Part shown: positions 15,454 to 23,314 of the stretch, piece after piece | Layout of the letters: each line of letters begins with the position of its first letter | How positions within the stretch are numbered: the stretch's first letter is position 1 | NCBI RefSeq assembly: GCF_000482365.1 | Contig: NZ_KI535308.1 | Location: forward strand, 220,323 to 284,322 | Direction: 5' to 3' | From: Porphyromonas uenonis DSM 23387 = JCM 13868 | GTDB lineage: Bacteria > Bacteroidota > Bacteroidia > Bacteroidales > Porphyromonadaceae | DNA: 64,000 nucleotides | The notes under the pieces: generated by a model | The model's database searches: none | What the model saw: the letters and a program-made list of their open reading frames with translations, nothing else | Told to the model about the DNA's origin: nothing | Made by a program: the position numbers and the translations under genes

Positions 15454-16032
15454 ATGAAAAATAGACTTATCTCACTCCTTCTCTCCCTGCTTGCCGCCAT
15501 AACATGGTGTACGGCGCAGGATGTTGGGATCAAGAGCAATCTCCTCTATTGGGGCACTGCTACACCTAATCTAGGCATCGAAGTTCGGGTCGCACCACGC
15601 TGGACCATAGACCTATCGGGTGGGTACAACTTCATCAATCCGATCAATAAGGAGACAGGGATGAAGTGGCTGCACTTCTCCGTCCTACCCGAGGCTCGTT
15701 ACTTCCTCTGCGAGGCGTTCGACGGACACTTCTTTGGTCTACACGGGCTTGTGAGCTTTTACAATGTCAATAGGCTCAATGTACCCATAGGTCGTTTCAA
15801 GCAACTCAAAGATTACCGCCTGCAGGGGTGGGCCTACGGTGCTGGTATCACCTACGGATATGAGTGGGTGCTCGGTAAGCACTGGAATCTAGAGGCCTCC
15901 CTAAGCGCTGGTTACATACTCTTCGACTATACGAAGTACCAATGCGAGCATTGTGGTAAAGAGGTCGCCCAGGAGAAGCAGAACTACCTAGGCCCGACCA
16001 AGGCAACGCTCTCACTGATTTACATCTTCTAA
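15454..16032 (+). CDS. DUF3575 family outer-membrane protein, first gene of the fimbrial operon (FimX-like position)
   Basis: 192 residues from the ATG at 15454. An upstream in-frame ATG at 15409 would place 15 extra residues before a normal signal peptide (MKNRLISLLLSLLAAITWCTAQ), so 15454 is preferred. The body has DUF3575 features: VGIKSNLLYWGTATPNLGIE at the mature N-terminus, beta-strands with aromatic ends and a C-terminal strand ending LIYIF. Probably an outer-membrane barrel. A CEHCGKE motif near residue 172 has two Cys. In P. gingivalis two genes, fimX and pgmA, precede fimA. By position and size this could be the fimX counterpart, but I have not confirmed homology. The next gene follows after 30 nt. 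Confidence 0.85.
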   Translation: MKNRLISLLLSLLAAITWCTAQDVGIKSNLLYWGTATPNLGIEVRVAPRWTIDLSGGYNFINPINKETGMKWLHFSVLPEARYFLCEAFDGHFFGLHGLVSFYNVNRLNVPIGRFKQLKDYRLQGWAYGAGITYGYEWVLGKHWNLEASLSAGYILFDYTKYQCEHCGKEVAQEKQNYLGPTKATLSLIYIF

Positions 16033-16062
16033 TCGTACAACCCTCCAAAAGTAGTAGCAGAC

Positions 16063-17517
16063 ATGAAACACTCTATATTACATCTCACTACGCTCACACT
16101 AGTAGCTCTAGTGATGCTATGGCTCCCCTCAGAGATTATCGCTCAGGAGGCTGTCAATCTACTAGATGGGCTCAGAGCCACTTCTCAGACGGTTGCAACC
16201 AGACAGGGGGCAAAGGCTGTCGTGGACTTTGACCTAGACCTCACCAATATGAAGCATCTGAAGAGCAATACGGTACTACAGATCGTTCCGACGCTCCAAG
16301 CTAACGATGGCTCTGAGCAGCTCGACCTGCCAGCCATCTCCATATCAGGTCGTACCCGCGCTATCATGCTACGTCGCATGGGCAAGCAGGTGGACATAAT
16401 CCGTAACAAAAGCGGTGAGCAGCACTACCACTACACAGCAGAGGTGCCCTTTGCCTTATGGATGAAAGATGCTTCACTGATATTTCGTGCCAAGGGCTAC
16501 GGCTGCGCTGAGTGCGAGCTGGGAGACTACACCACCCTACTGACACCCAATGCACTAGCTCCGCTGTACCAGCCTCAGTATCGCTATGCGATGCTCGTCC
16601 CTGAGGGAGAAGAGACCAAGAGACGTGAGGAGAGCCTCACGGCGATGATCACCTTCCCTGTCAATAAGACGAATCTTAATCTAAACCTAGGCAATAACCG
16701 CTCTGAGATCAAGCGTATCAACGATAAGGTTCAGGAGCTGACGACCAATATCTCGCTGACTGTCGATGCCCTCTCATTGACTGGATATGCCTCGCCAGAG
16801 GGTAATGCTGATCTCAACCAGAGACTCTCTGAGGGTCGTGTCAAGAGCATCGCTGCTTACCTAGTACGCACCTATCCACGCTTCAAGGATCACTACACCT
16901 CACGCGCTATGGGTGCTGACTGGGACGGACTAAGAGCCGCCATCGAGGAGAGCAGCGTAGACTACAAAGAGCAGATCATTCAGATCATTCAGGAGCGGGC
17001 TGCTAGCGAGCGCACAGCTGCTCTACGCGCTATAGACAATGGCAAGACCTACGCGCACTTGCTACAGACTTACTACCCGCCACTACGTCGCACGGTCATA
17101 ACCTTCTCCTTTGTGGTCAAGGGCTTTGACCTGGAGGAGGCCAGGGAGGTGATCAAGACGCACCCGACGCACCTGAGCCTAGCGGAGGTCAATCTGGTAG
17201 CCAACAGCTATCCTGCTGGCAGTGCCGAGCGGTACGAGACCTGGGCGATCGCAGCAGATGCCTTCCCCAATGCTGTCGAGCCAGCGACCAATGCGGCGAT
17301 CATGGACTTTGAGGCGGGTCGCTATGCGCAGGCCGTCAAGTTACTAGAGCGCTACAAGAAGAATACAAAGCTCTACACCCTCCTAGGCATCGCCTATGCC
17401 TACAACGAGCAGTATGACAATGCTCGTACCTATCTAACCAAGGCTGCCCAGCTCGGACTACCCGATGCTCAGTACAACCTGGATGAGTACCTACACTATA
17501 TGCAGGACAACTTCTAA
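16063..17517 (+). CDS. DUF3868 protein with OmpA-like region and TPR-like tail (PgmA-like position)
   Basis: 484 residues with signal peptide ending WLPSEIIAQ. The N-terminal DUF3868 domain (about residues 30-170) is a beta-sandwich seen beside type V fimbrial genes. Residues about 190-350 resemble an OmpA-type peptidoglycan-binding fold: MITFPVNKTNLNLNLGNN, LTGYASPEGNADLNQRLSEGR. In this version the classical OmpA start is present but the C-terminus diverges. The tail (about 375-480) looks like TPR-type helices (YAQAVKLLERYKKN, YDNARTYLTKAAQLG). Likely bridges outer membrane and peptidoglycan in support of fimbria assembly. It may correspond to P. gingivalis pgmA by position. fimA starts 46 nt downstream. 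Confidence 0.85.
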   Translation: MKHSILHLTTLTLVALVMLWLPSEIIAQEAVNLLDGLRATSQTVATRQGAKAVVDFDLDLTNMKHLKSNTVLQIVPTLQANDGSEQLDLPAISISGRTRAIMLRRMGKQVDIIRNKSGEQHYHYTAEVPFALWMKDASLIFRAKGYGCAECELGDYTTLLTPNALAPLYQPQYRYAMLVPEGEETKRREESLTAMITFPVNKTNLNLNLGNNRSEIKRINDKVQELTTNISLTVDALSLTGYASPEGNADLNQRLSEGRVKSIAAYLVRTYPRFKDHYTSRAMGADWDGLRAAIEESSVDYKEQIIQIIQERAASERTAALRAIDNGKTYAHLLQTYYPPLRRTVITFSFVVKGFDLEEAREVIKTHPTHLSLAEVNLVANSYPAGSAERYETWAIAADAFPNAVEPATNAAIMDFEAGRYAQAVKLLERYKKNTKLYTLLGIAYAYNEQYDNARTYLTKAAQLGLPDAQYNLDEYLHYMQDNF

Positions 17518-17563
17518 GCAGAGAACAAACACTTTATATTCACCACTAATCAGATCAACTATT

Positions 17564-18745
17564 ATGAAAAGTAAGCTTTTCCTACTGAGCCTCGTGGCTC
17601 TCACACTCGCCTTCACGGCGTGCAACAAGAATCAGGACGAACCACAACAGTCCGAGACAGACGCTACCATCAGCGTCGCAGTTAAGTCGGCCGACCTCAG
17701 AGCTTATGAGGATGGCGCAGGCAATGAGGACAAGAAGGTCCAGAAGCTGGCCGTCATGGTCTATCAGGGAGATGCTCAGGTCGCCTACAAGGAGGCTGAC
17801 CAAGCCGGCTCTCTCGAGGTCACTAAGATCCAGACGACATCTGGTGCTAAGACGCTTGTAGTCGTAGCTAACTATGCTAACGAGAATCTCAAGGGACTCT
17901 CTCTAACTAAGGTCAAGGCACTCACGCACACACTCTCTGCAGATGACCAAGACCCCACCAAGGGGACCTTCATGCTCACAGCAGAGCCTGTCTCCGTTAA
18001 CCTCCAGAAGGGCAATAACTACTACGGCTACGCAGCTGGTGACGGTAATCGTCTTTCTATAGATAAGCCTATCGAGCTCAAGCACATCCACGCGGGTATG
18101 TCTCTGACGAGCGTTACGGTGGCCTTCGCAGACTCTTACAAGACACTCTACAATGTCAAGTTTGACAAGGGTCAGCTGATCGGTCTTGTTGCTAAGGCTC
18201 AGTCTAACGTCTTTGGCGAGTCTCTCGTCAACACTGATGCTAATTACTTCTATGGTGTCGAGCTCTTTGGTAAGACTGCCGGCAAGTACACTCCAGCAGA
18301 GGCTAACTACAAGGAGATGGCCGAGCTCAAGATGGATCTCACAGAGACAGGTGAACAGGAACGCAAGGGCTTCTATATCCTAGAGAACAACTCTGCAGAG
18401 CACCCCACCATCCTCTGCCTCAAGGCTACGCTCACACAGGCTAACGGCTCAGACCTAACAGCTGATCAAGCTCAGCAAGCTGTAGAGGCTGGCTGGATCG
18501 TATCTACGACAGATCACTCAACCTACTACCCAGTCCTTGTCAACTGGGCAAAGGATGGCTATACCTACGAGGGCGGCCATACGGCTAAGAACGCTATCGA
18601 GCGCAACAACAAGTACGAGATTGCACTCACAATCACTGGCCCTGGCACGAACTCACCTGAGGATCCAACCGTAGAGACAGCCAACCTAGACGTCAAGTGC
18701 ACCGTCCTACCTTGGGTCATCGTCAAGCAAAACGTAGTCTGGTAG
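17564..18745 (+). CDS. fimA: FimA major fimbrillin precursor
   Basis: 393 residues from ATG 17564; a longer in-frame reading from 17465 would overlap the previous gene and hide the lipoprotein signal. Lipobox LAFTAC puts lipid-Cys at 20. A pro-segment runs to Arg46, and AYEDGAGNEDKKVQKLAVMV begins the mature part. Arg46-Ala47 is the same position at which Arg-gingipain matures P. gingivalis FimA. The body keeps the FimA hallmarks IERNNKYEIALTITGPGTN and HPTILC, and ends with a strand LPWVIVKQNVVW, the donor or groove region of type V pili. It is exported as a lipoprotein, trimmed at the surface and polymerised by strand exchange. A hairpin follows the stop, which would favour abundant fimA mRNA over downstream genes. 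Confidence 0.95.
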   Translation: MKSKLFLLSLVALTLAFTACNKNQDEPQQSETDATISVAVKSADLRAYEDGAGNEDKKVQKLAVMVYQGDAQVAYKEADQAGSLEVTKIQTTSGAKTLVVVANYANENLKGLSLTKVKALTHTLSADDQDPTKGTFMLTAEPVSVNLQKGNNYYGYAAGDGNRLSIDKPIELKHIHAGMSLTSVTVAFADSYKTLYNVKFDKGQLIGLVAKAQSNVFGESLVNTDANYFYGVELFGKTAGKYTPAEANYKEMAELKMDLTETGEQERKGFYILENNSAEHPTILCLKATLTQANGSDLTADQAQQAVEAGWIVSTTDHSTYYPVLVNWAKDGYTYEGGHTAKNAIERNNKYEIALTITGPGTNSPEDPTVETANLDVKCTVLPWVIVKQNVVW

Positions 18746-18764
18746 ACCACGCCCTCACAGATAG

Positions 18765-18800
18765 CTTTAGAGCCACCGTCTAGTTGTGGTGGCTCTAGAG
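18765..18800 (+). terminator. Hairpin directly after fimA
   Basis: CTTTAGAGCCACC (18765-18777) pairs with GGTGGCTCTAGAG (18788-18800), 12 of 13 positions, over a 10-nt loop. No T-run follows, so it may be a leaky terminator or an mRNA 3'-end stabiliser separating fimA from fimB-E. Confidence 0.7.
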
Positions 18801-18817
18801 CCATCTCCTCCCAGTCG

Positions 18818-18895
18818 GAGAGTCTGCGTCAAGCGCAAGATCACACATACTTCATAGTCAACATACAGATCCCTGATGCTTGACGGCAGACTCTC
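18818..18895 (+). other. Long inverted repeat in the fimA-fimB gap
   Basis: GAGAGTCTGCGTCAAGC (18818-18834) is inverted as GCTTGACGGCAGACTCTC (18878-18895), one bulged base, with a 43-nt loop. Together with the hairpin at 18765 it makes the 193-nt gap highly structured. Confidence 0.75.
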
Positions 18896-18938
18896 CCTCT
18901 TATCTCTCTTTATTTAAGCACCCCATTGAGACACTAAT

Positions 18939-19886
18939 ATGAATATCGTACAGAGATGGATCAATAAGACAGCGACCACGGCTTGGATCGCGTCGATGGT
19001 AGTTCTCTTGTCTGGCTGTATCGCAGAGAATCTCGAGGATTGTCCTCAACCATTCGAGCTGACCGTACGAGCTGTAGATATCTCCAACAAGGATATAACT
19101 TCTGATGGGGATGTAGAGAATGTGATCCTATTCACATTTGACGAGACAGGCAAGCGCATAGACAAGATCCTCTTGACAGCCGAAGAGGTCAAGTCGCGCA
19201 AGCCCATACACATCGAGCACTATGGCCCTAAGGCCCTCACTTTTGTGGCATGGGGCAATGTGACTCCAGAAGAAGTAACAAGACTAGAGTCGGTACAGCG
19301 TATCGAGGATGTACAGATGCCTCTGCTACGTACAGACGGCTTCGGACACTGTCCCACAGACCTCTTCTCCGGCCGATTAGATCGTCAGCAACAGTACGGC
19401 AAGCTCAAGCTAGGCGAGCCTGCTACTATAGACATTTACAGACGCACTTGTCAGGTCAATGTAACAGTCCTAGGCTATGAGCAGTGGCTCGGTCGCCAAG
19501 GATATAAGCGACAAGCTTTTGACCCGACGAACTACGCTGCAGCCCAGATCCTTTTTGGCAAGTCCCTAGACAACTACGCTATAGTTGACACCTACAATGG
19601 TGATCCCACGACCTACCGTCTAACGGGCTCTCTAGATAGCTCCACAGGCGACTATCACATAGCACCTTTTAGGGTCTATCCGCCTATCGATGACAAACCT
19701 TTCCAGCTAGACTTTTACGTCGGAGACAAGTGCTTGGAGAGCTTTACGAGAGACTCCCAAGACGCGCTCCTACTACCAGAGATAGGCAAGATGCTCAATA
19801 TCCTCATTGACATGCGATCTGGCAAGATATCCGTGCAGATTGTTGTGACGCCATGGAATGTCGTACACCAGTTCGTCATCTACTAA
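18939..19886 (+). CDS. fimB: FimB/Mfa2-type fimbrial anchor lipoprotein
   Basis: 315 residues. Lipobox VLLSGC sets lipid-Cys27, followed by IAENLEDCP, the C-x(6)-C start typical of Mfa2/FimB anchors. The body is a two-domain beta-sandwich of the type that anchors type V fimbriae in the outer membrane and limits fibre length. It lies right after fimA, as in P. gingivalis. Here the frame is intact; some P. gingivalis laboratory strains carry a broken fimB and make long shed fimbriae, so this organism should make anchored ones. Unlike the other subunits, the pro-segment has no clear Arg followed by a flexible linker, consistent with an anchor that keeps its lipid. Confidence 0.88.
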   Translation: MNIVQRWINKTATTAWIASMVVLLSGCIAENLEDCPQPFELTVRAVDISNKDITSDGDVENVILFTFDETGKRIDKILLTAEEVKSRKPIHIEHYGPKALTFVAWGNVTPEEVTRLESVQRIEDVQMPLLRTDGFGHCPTDLFSGRLDRQQQYGKLKLGEPATIDIYRRTCQVNVTVLGYEQWLGRQGYKRQAFDPTNYAAAQILFGKSLDNYAIVDTYNGDPTTYRLTGSLDSSTGDYHIAPFRVYPPIDDKPFQLDFYVGDKCLESFTRDSQDALLLPEIGKMLNILIDMRSGKISVQIVVTPWNVVHQFVIY

Positions 19887-19917
19887 AGTCTCATTCACAT
19901 GCAAAGTTTGAAATCCT

Positions 19918-21237
19918 ATGAAACCCTATAGACATACACTTACATTGCTACTCGCACTATCGGCACTCCTCCTGACAGCGCTGTCAGGGTGTCGGCGCAG
20001 TGAGCTGAGAGAGACTTTAGAGCCTGCTACCGTACAGCTCTCTATCCCGTCGATGACCCTGCGCAGTGGGGAGCTTCTCGTAGAGGATCTACCCGTGCAG
20101 ACGATCCGCATCCTAGTCTTCAATCAGGCTGGAGGAGCACTGGATGTGCAGAAGATCTTTAGCAATCCGACCGACCTCAGTGACTGGCTACGTGTAGAGG
20201 CTCACGAAGGAGCCAAGGAGATCTACGTCATTGCCAACGAGAGCCCAGTCATGAGCATTGCCCTTAATAAGGTCGTCTTCAAGCAAGACTTACTCCGCAT
20301 AGCTATCCCTGACGAGGATCCCAGCAGTGCGACGAAGCCGAAGCCAATCCTGATGATAGGTCAGGGCACGGCTACCCTCTTTAAGGATCAAAACGTAAAG
20401 GCAGAGATCAACTTGACCAAGACGAGAGCCAAGATCACCCTCGACTTACTCCAAAAGACGAAGGCCGACGATCAGGTGATCATCCGTAGCGTGTCGATCA
20501 GTCGCTTGCCTAAGACCAGTATGCTTTTGACACCCGCCTCTTATCACCTAGGCGAGACCTGGATCTACAGCAAAGCCGAGAAGGTTACGCTAGTCAACAA
20601 CGCAACGACCACTTATATCCCTGACAAGGCACTTTACACCTACGAGAGTCTCGATAGCGATACGACAGGTCATGCGCCCATCCTGACCGTTGAGGCTCTT
20701 TATAATGGAGTTCCTACGACCTATACGGCCTATGTCAATGATGAGACGAGTAACGCGGATCATCACTACGCACTGCATCGCAATCATCACTACCAGCTGA
20801 CAGGTACGATCACTAAGATCGGAGTGCACAACGCATTACTGCTGAAGACGGAAGTCTTGCCCTGGGATGTAGAGACGAGTGAGAAGAAGCTCGAGGTGCC
20901 TAAGATCGTGAGTCTCTCTCCCGATCCTACAGCGACTTACTACGTGACCGATACAGAGGCTGCCGAGTTCAAGGTCAAGATAAGCTCCAGCAGCGATCCC
21001 TCTAAGTGGCGAGCCACACTGACCAATGCGCTTGACTTCCGCTTTGACATCACAGGGGGCGCCGTACGAGAGGGATTAGCCGATGGCACTACCGAGTACA
21101 CCATTCGGGTGATCGCTACGAAGCCCGCAGGCGTTAACCTACGCTGCACGCAGCTACTCTTCACCTCGGAGTATCTAGACCTAGTAGGGGCAGGGATGCC
21201 TGAGGAGGGTATCAAGATCTGTCAGCGTCATGCTTAG
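19918..21237 (+). CDS. fimC: Accessory fimbrial lipoprotein, FimC-like
   Basis: 439 residues. Signal with lipobox TALSGC (lipid-Cys25), then a pro-segment containing Arg49 in SMTLR-S, before VQTIRILVFN, the first strand conserved among FimA-fold proteins. The rest is predicted beta-sandwich; Pro-Trp-Asp (VLPWDVETSEK, near residue 320) resembles the C-terminal core strand of fimbrillins. About 110 further residues (PKIVSLSPDPTATYY..) follow as an extra domain. Position and size fit FimC, one of three accessory proteins FimC-D-E found at the tip or along the shaft in P. gingivalis. It follows fimB by 31 nt and precedes fimD by 25 nt. Confidence 0.82.
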   Translation: MKPYRHTLTLLLALSALLLTALSGCRRSELRETLEPATVQLSIPSMTLRSGELLVEDLPVQTIRILVFNQAGGALDVQKIFSNPTDLSDWLRVEAHEGAKEIYVIANESPVMSIALNKVVFKQDLLRIAIPDEDPSSATKPKPILMIGQGTATLFKDQNVKAEINLTKTRAKITLDLLQKTKADDQVIIRSVSISRLPKTSMLLTPASYHLGETWIYSKAEKVTLVNNATTTYIPDKALYTYESLDSDTTGHAPILTVEALYNGVPTTYTAYVNDETSNADHHYALHRNHHYQLTGTITKIGVHNALLLKTEVLPWDVETSEKKLEVPKIVSLSPDPTATYYVTDTEAAEFKVKISSSSDPSKWRATLTNALDFRFDITGGAVREGLADGTTEYTIRVIATKPAGVNLRCTQLLFTSEYLDLVGAGMPEEGIKICQRHA

Positions 21238-21262
21238 CAAACCATTAGAAGCATCATAGATT

Positions 21263-23308
21263 ATGAATAGACTTATAGATATATCCACCCGTTTGGTCGG
21301 GTATGCCTTGATACTGCTGATGGTATCAGGATGTATAGCGGAGAGACCCGTGGCATGTCCTGATGACGCCTCCTCAGCGCAGCTATCACTACGACTAGCC
21401 GTGCAGGAGATCCGCTCACTACGTGCTACGGAGGCAGGGGACGATGCGCTCAATGAGAACAAGATCGAGCGTCTTCAGGTCCTCTTTTACAAGGGAGGGA
21501 CGCTCTACTGGTCAGTCTCTCCAGCACCTGCTGCTGACGGTAACTATAGCATTCCAATACCAGAAGCTCAGCAGAAGGGCTTCGATGGTAACTCTACGTA
21601 CAATGTTTACGTCGTGACCAATATGGCCTTCACGGCACCACAACAAGAGAGCGAGCTAGCGAAGATTGTAGTCACCGAGTCGGTAGCGGACAAGCCTAAC
21701 GCTAAGTTTGTCATGCAGGGCAAGACCTCTAAGCAGATTAACCTAAAGACCCCTGAGGGCAAGCAACTCGGCACCGTTAAGCTACGTCGTGTAGCCAGCA
21801 AGCTACGCATCACGCCTACCGTGCAGGTCACAGGATATGAGCTAGGTGGCGAGATACAGGTCAAGTTCGTCGGAGCCGTCAGCCAAGGCTACCTCACAGC
21901 TGAAGAGGTGGCTGCTGGAGCTAACTCCATCGCCTACGCCTACCGAGCTACTTCGAACAAGGAGCCACAGCTCTTCTACTCCTATTATAATAAGTGGAGT
22001 AGCAACGATGAGGCACCTTACTACCTTCTCACTGTGCCCCTCAAGAAGGCGGGCGCAACGACCGTAGCAGATTACTACTATCGCGTAGCTCTCACGCCTG
22101 CGGAGCCACATCTTACGGCCAACAAACTCTACGACCTGAAGCTCGGCATCCATAAGCTCGGCTCCACAACTCCCGAAGAGCCTGTATCAATCACTGGCAC
22201 GCTCTCTATCCTCCCCTGGACTCTCTGCGATGATCAGTATGATCTACCCGCAGCTAACTATCTAGAGGTGTCAGAGAGAGAGGCTCATATCTACAATGTG
22301 GAGACTCATACCATATCTTATGAGTCCTCTAAAAAGCCAGTTACGATCCAGATCGTGGAGGTTAGCTTCAGCTATGTCAATGGAGCTACGGGAGAGGCAA
22401 TAACAGAAGCTATCCCCAACTCCAGTAATCAGTACCCGACGGTTACCGTGGTGGGCAATCAGATCGAGATTCAGTCTAAGCTGCCGATCAACAATATCCC
22501 CAAGAAGATCCGCTTTAAGGTCAGCAATGGCATCACAGAGCTAGACAAAGAGGTCACGGTGTATCAGTACCCCTCCCTCTTTATCACCAATACGCAGGGT
22601 ACGAAGTCTTCACGAAGACCTGACGGAACTTTAGCTCATAGTGGGCTGAACAACAAAGCCATCTACCGTATCACCGTGCAGAACCCACCCGAAGGTATGA
22701 TCCTAGGCTTCCCGCCGAGAGAGACGACAGACTTTTGGCCAGGATCCTGGTTCGTACAAAATACAGGTTTTTGGGGAACTATTGTTGAGCGTTGGGAGCT
22801 AAACGATGGAGAGAAGATCTCTAAGCTTACCACGAAGCGTGATGCTGAGACCGCTCGGATGGTTTCTCCCAGCTTTGAGCTAGCCTCTCAGCTTGGAGCT
22901 ACCAATCCTTATCCCTACCTAGAGTATGGTTGGTATTATAGCAGTGGTAAATGGAGTGAGACTAGCAAGATAGGAGCCTATAAGGAGACCGCCCTGTGCA
23001 ACTGTGCAACCTATACAGAGACGCGTATAGTCAATGGCGTGGAGGTGACCCTCGATGACTGGCGACTACCGACAGAGGCTGAGATCAAACTGATAGATCA
23101 GCTACAGCATAACTCCAATAGTGCTGTCAAATCCATTATGACGGGAAGCTACTACTGGGACGCTCGAAACGAAAATGGAGCTAGAAAGATGGACTCCCCG
23201 GAAGACCCTGAAGACGGAGGCTCCGCTACTCGAGCTTACACCCGTTGCGTACGCGATGTCAAGGATCCAACGATTCAGTCACATATACCATACAGATTAG
23301 ACCGATAG
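21263..23308 (+). CDS. fimD: Accessory fimbrial lipoprotein, FimD-like
   Basis: 681 residues. Lipobox LLMVSGC (lipid-Cys24), IAERPVACP, and candidate processing Arg54 (RSLR-A) before KIERLQVLFYKGG. N-terminal fimbrillin-like domains with the TLSILPWTLCDDQYDLP motif near residue 320. A C-terminal domain has DWRLPTEAEI, SYYWDARNE and YTRCVRDVKD (about 590-672). That pattern is seen in Bacteroidota surface proteins with a lectin-like or FISUMP-like fold, suggesting adhesive function at the fibre tip. Size and gene order fit FimD. fimE begins 6 nt after its stop, so translation is probably coupled. Confidence 0.82.
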   Translation: MNRLIDISTRLVGYALILLMVSGCIAERPVACPDDASSAQLSLRLAVQEIRSLRATEAGDDALNENKIERLQVLFYKGGTLYWSVSPAPAADGNYSIPIPEAQQKGFDGNSTYNVYVVTNMAFTAPQQESELAKIVVTESVADKPNAKFVMQGKTSKQINLKTPEGKQLGTVKLRRVASKLRITPTVQVTGYELGGEIQVKFVGAVSQGYLTAEEVAAGANSIAYAYRATSNKEPQLFYSYYNKWSSNDEAPYYLLTVPLKKAGATTVADYYYRVALTPAEPHLTANKLYDLKLGIHKLGSTTPEEPVSITGTLSILPWTLCDDQYDLPAANYLEVSEREAHIYNVETHTISYESSKKPVTIQIVEVSFSYVNGATGEAITEAIPNSSNQYPTVTVVGNQIEIQSKLPINNIPKKIRFKVSNGITELDKEVTVYQYPSLFITNTQGTKSSRRPDGTLAHSGLNNKAIYRITVQNPPEGMILGFPPRETTDFWPGSWFVQNTGFWGTIVERWELNDGEKISKLTTKRDAETARMVSPSFELASQLGATNPYPYLEYGWYYSSGKWSETSKIGAYKETALCNCATYTETRIVNGVEVTLDDWRLPTEAEIKLIDQLQHNSNSAVKSIMTGSYYWDARNENGARKMDSPEDPEDGGSATRAYTRCVRDVKDPTIQSHIPYRLDR

Positions 23309-23314
23309 AAAGTT

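Noticed and set aside
17465..17563. Longer N-terminus for FimA
   Set aside because: Overlaps the DUF3868 gene; the lipoprotein signal and the Arg46 site fit the start at 17564.
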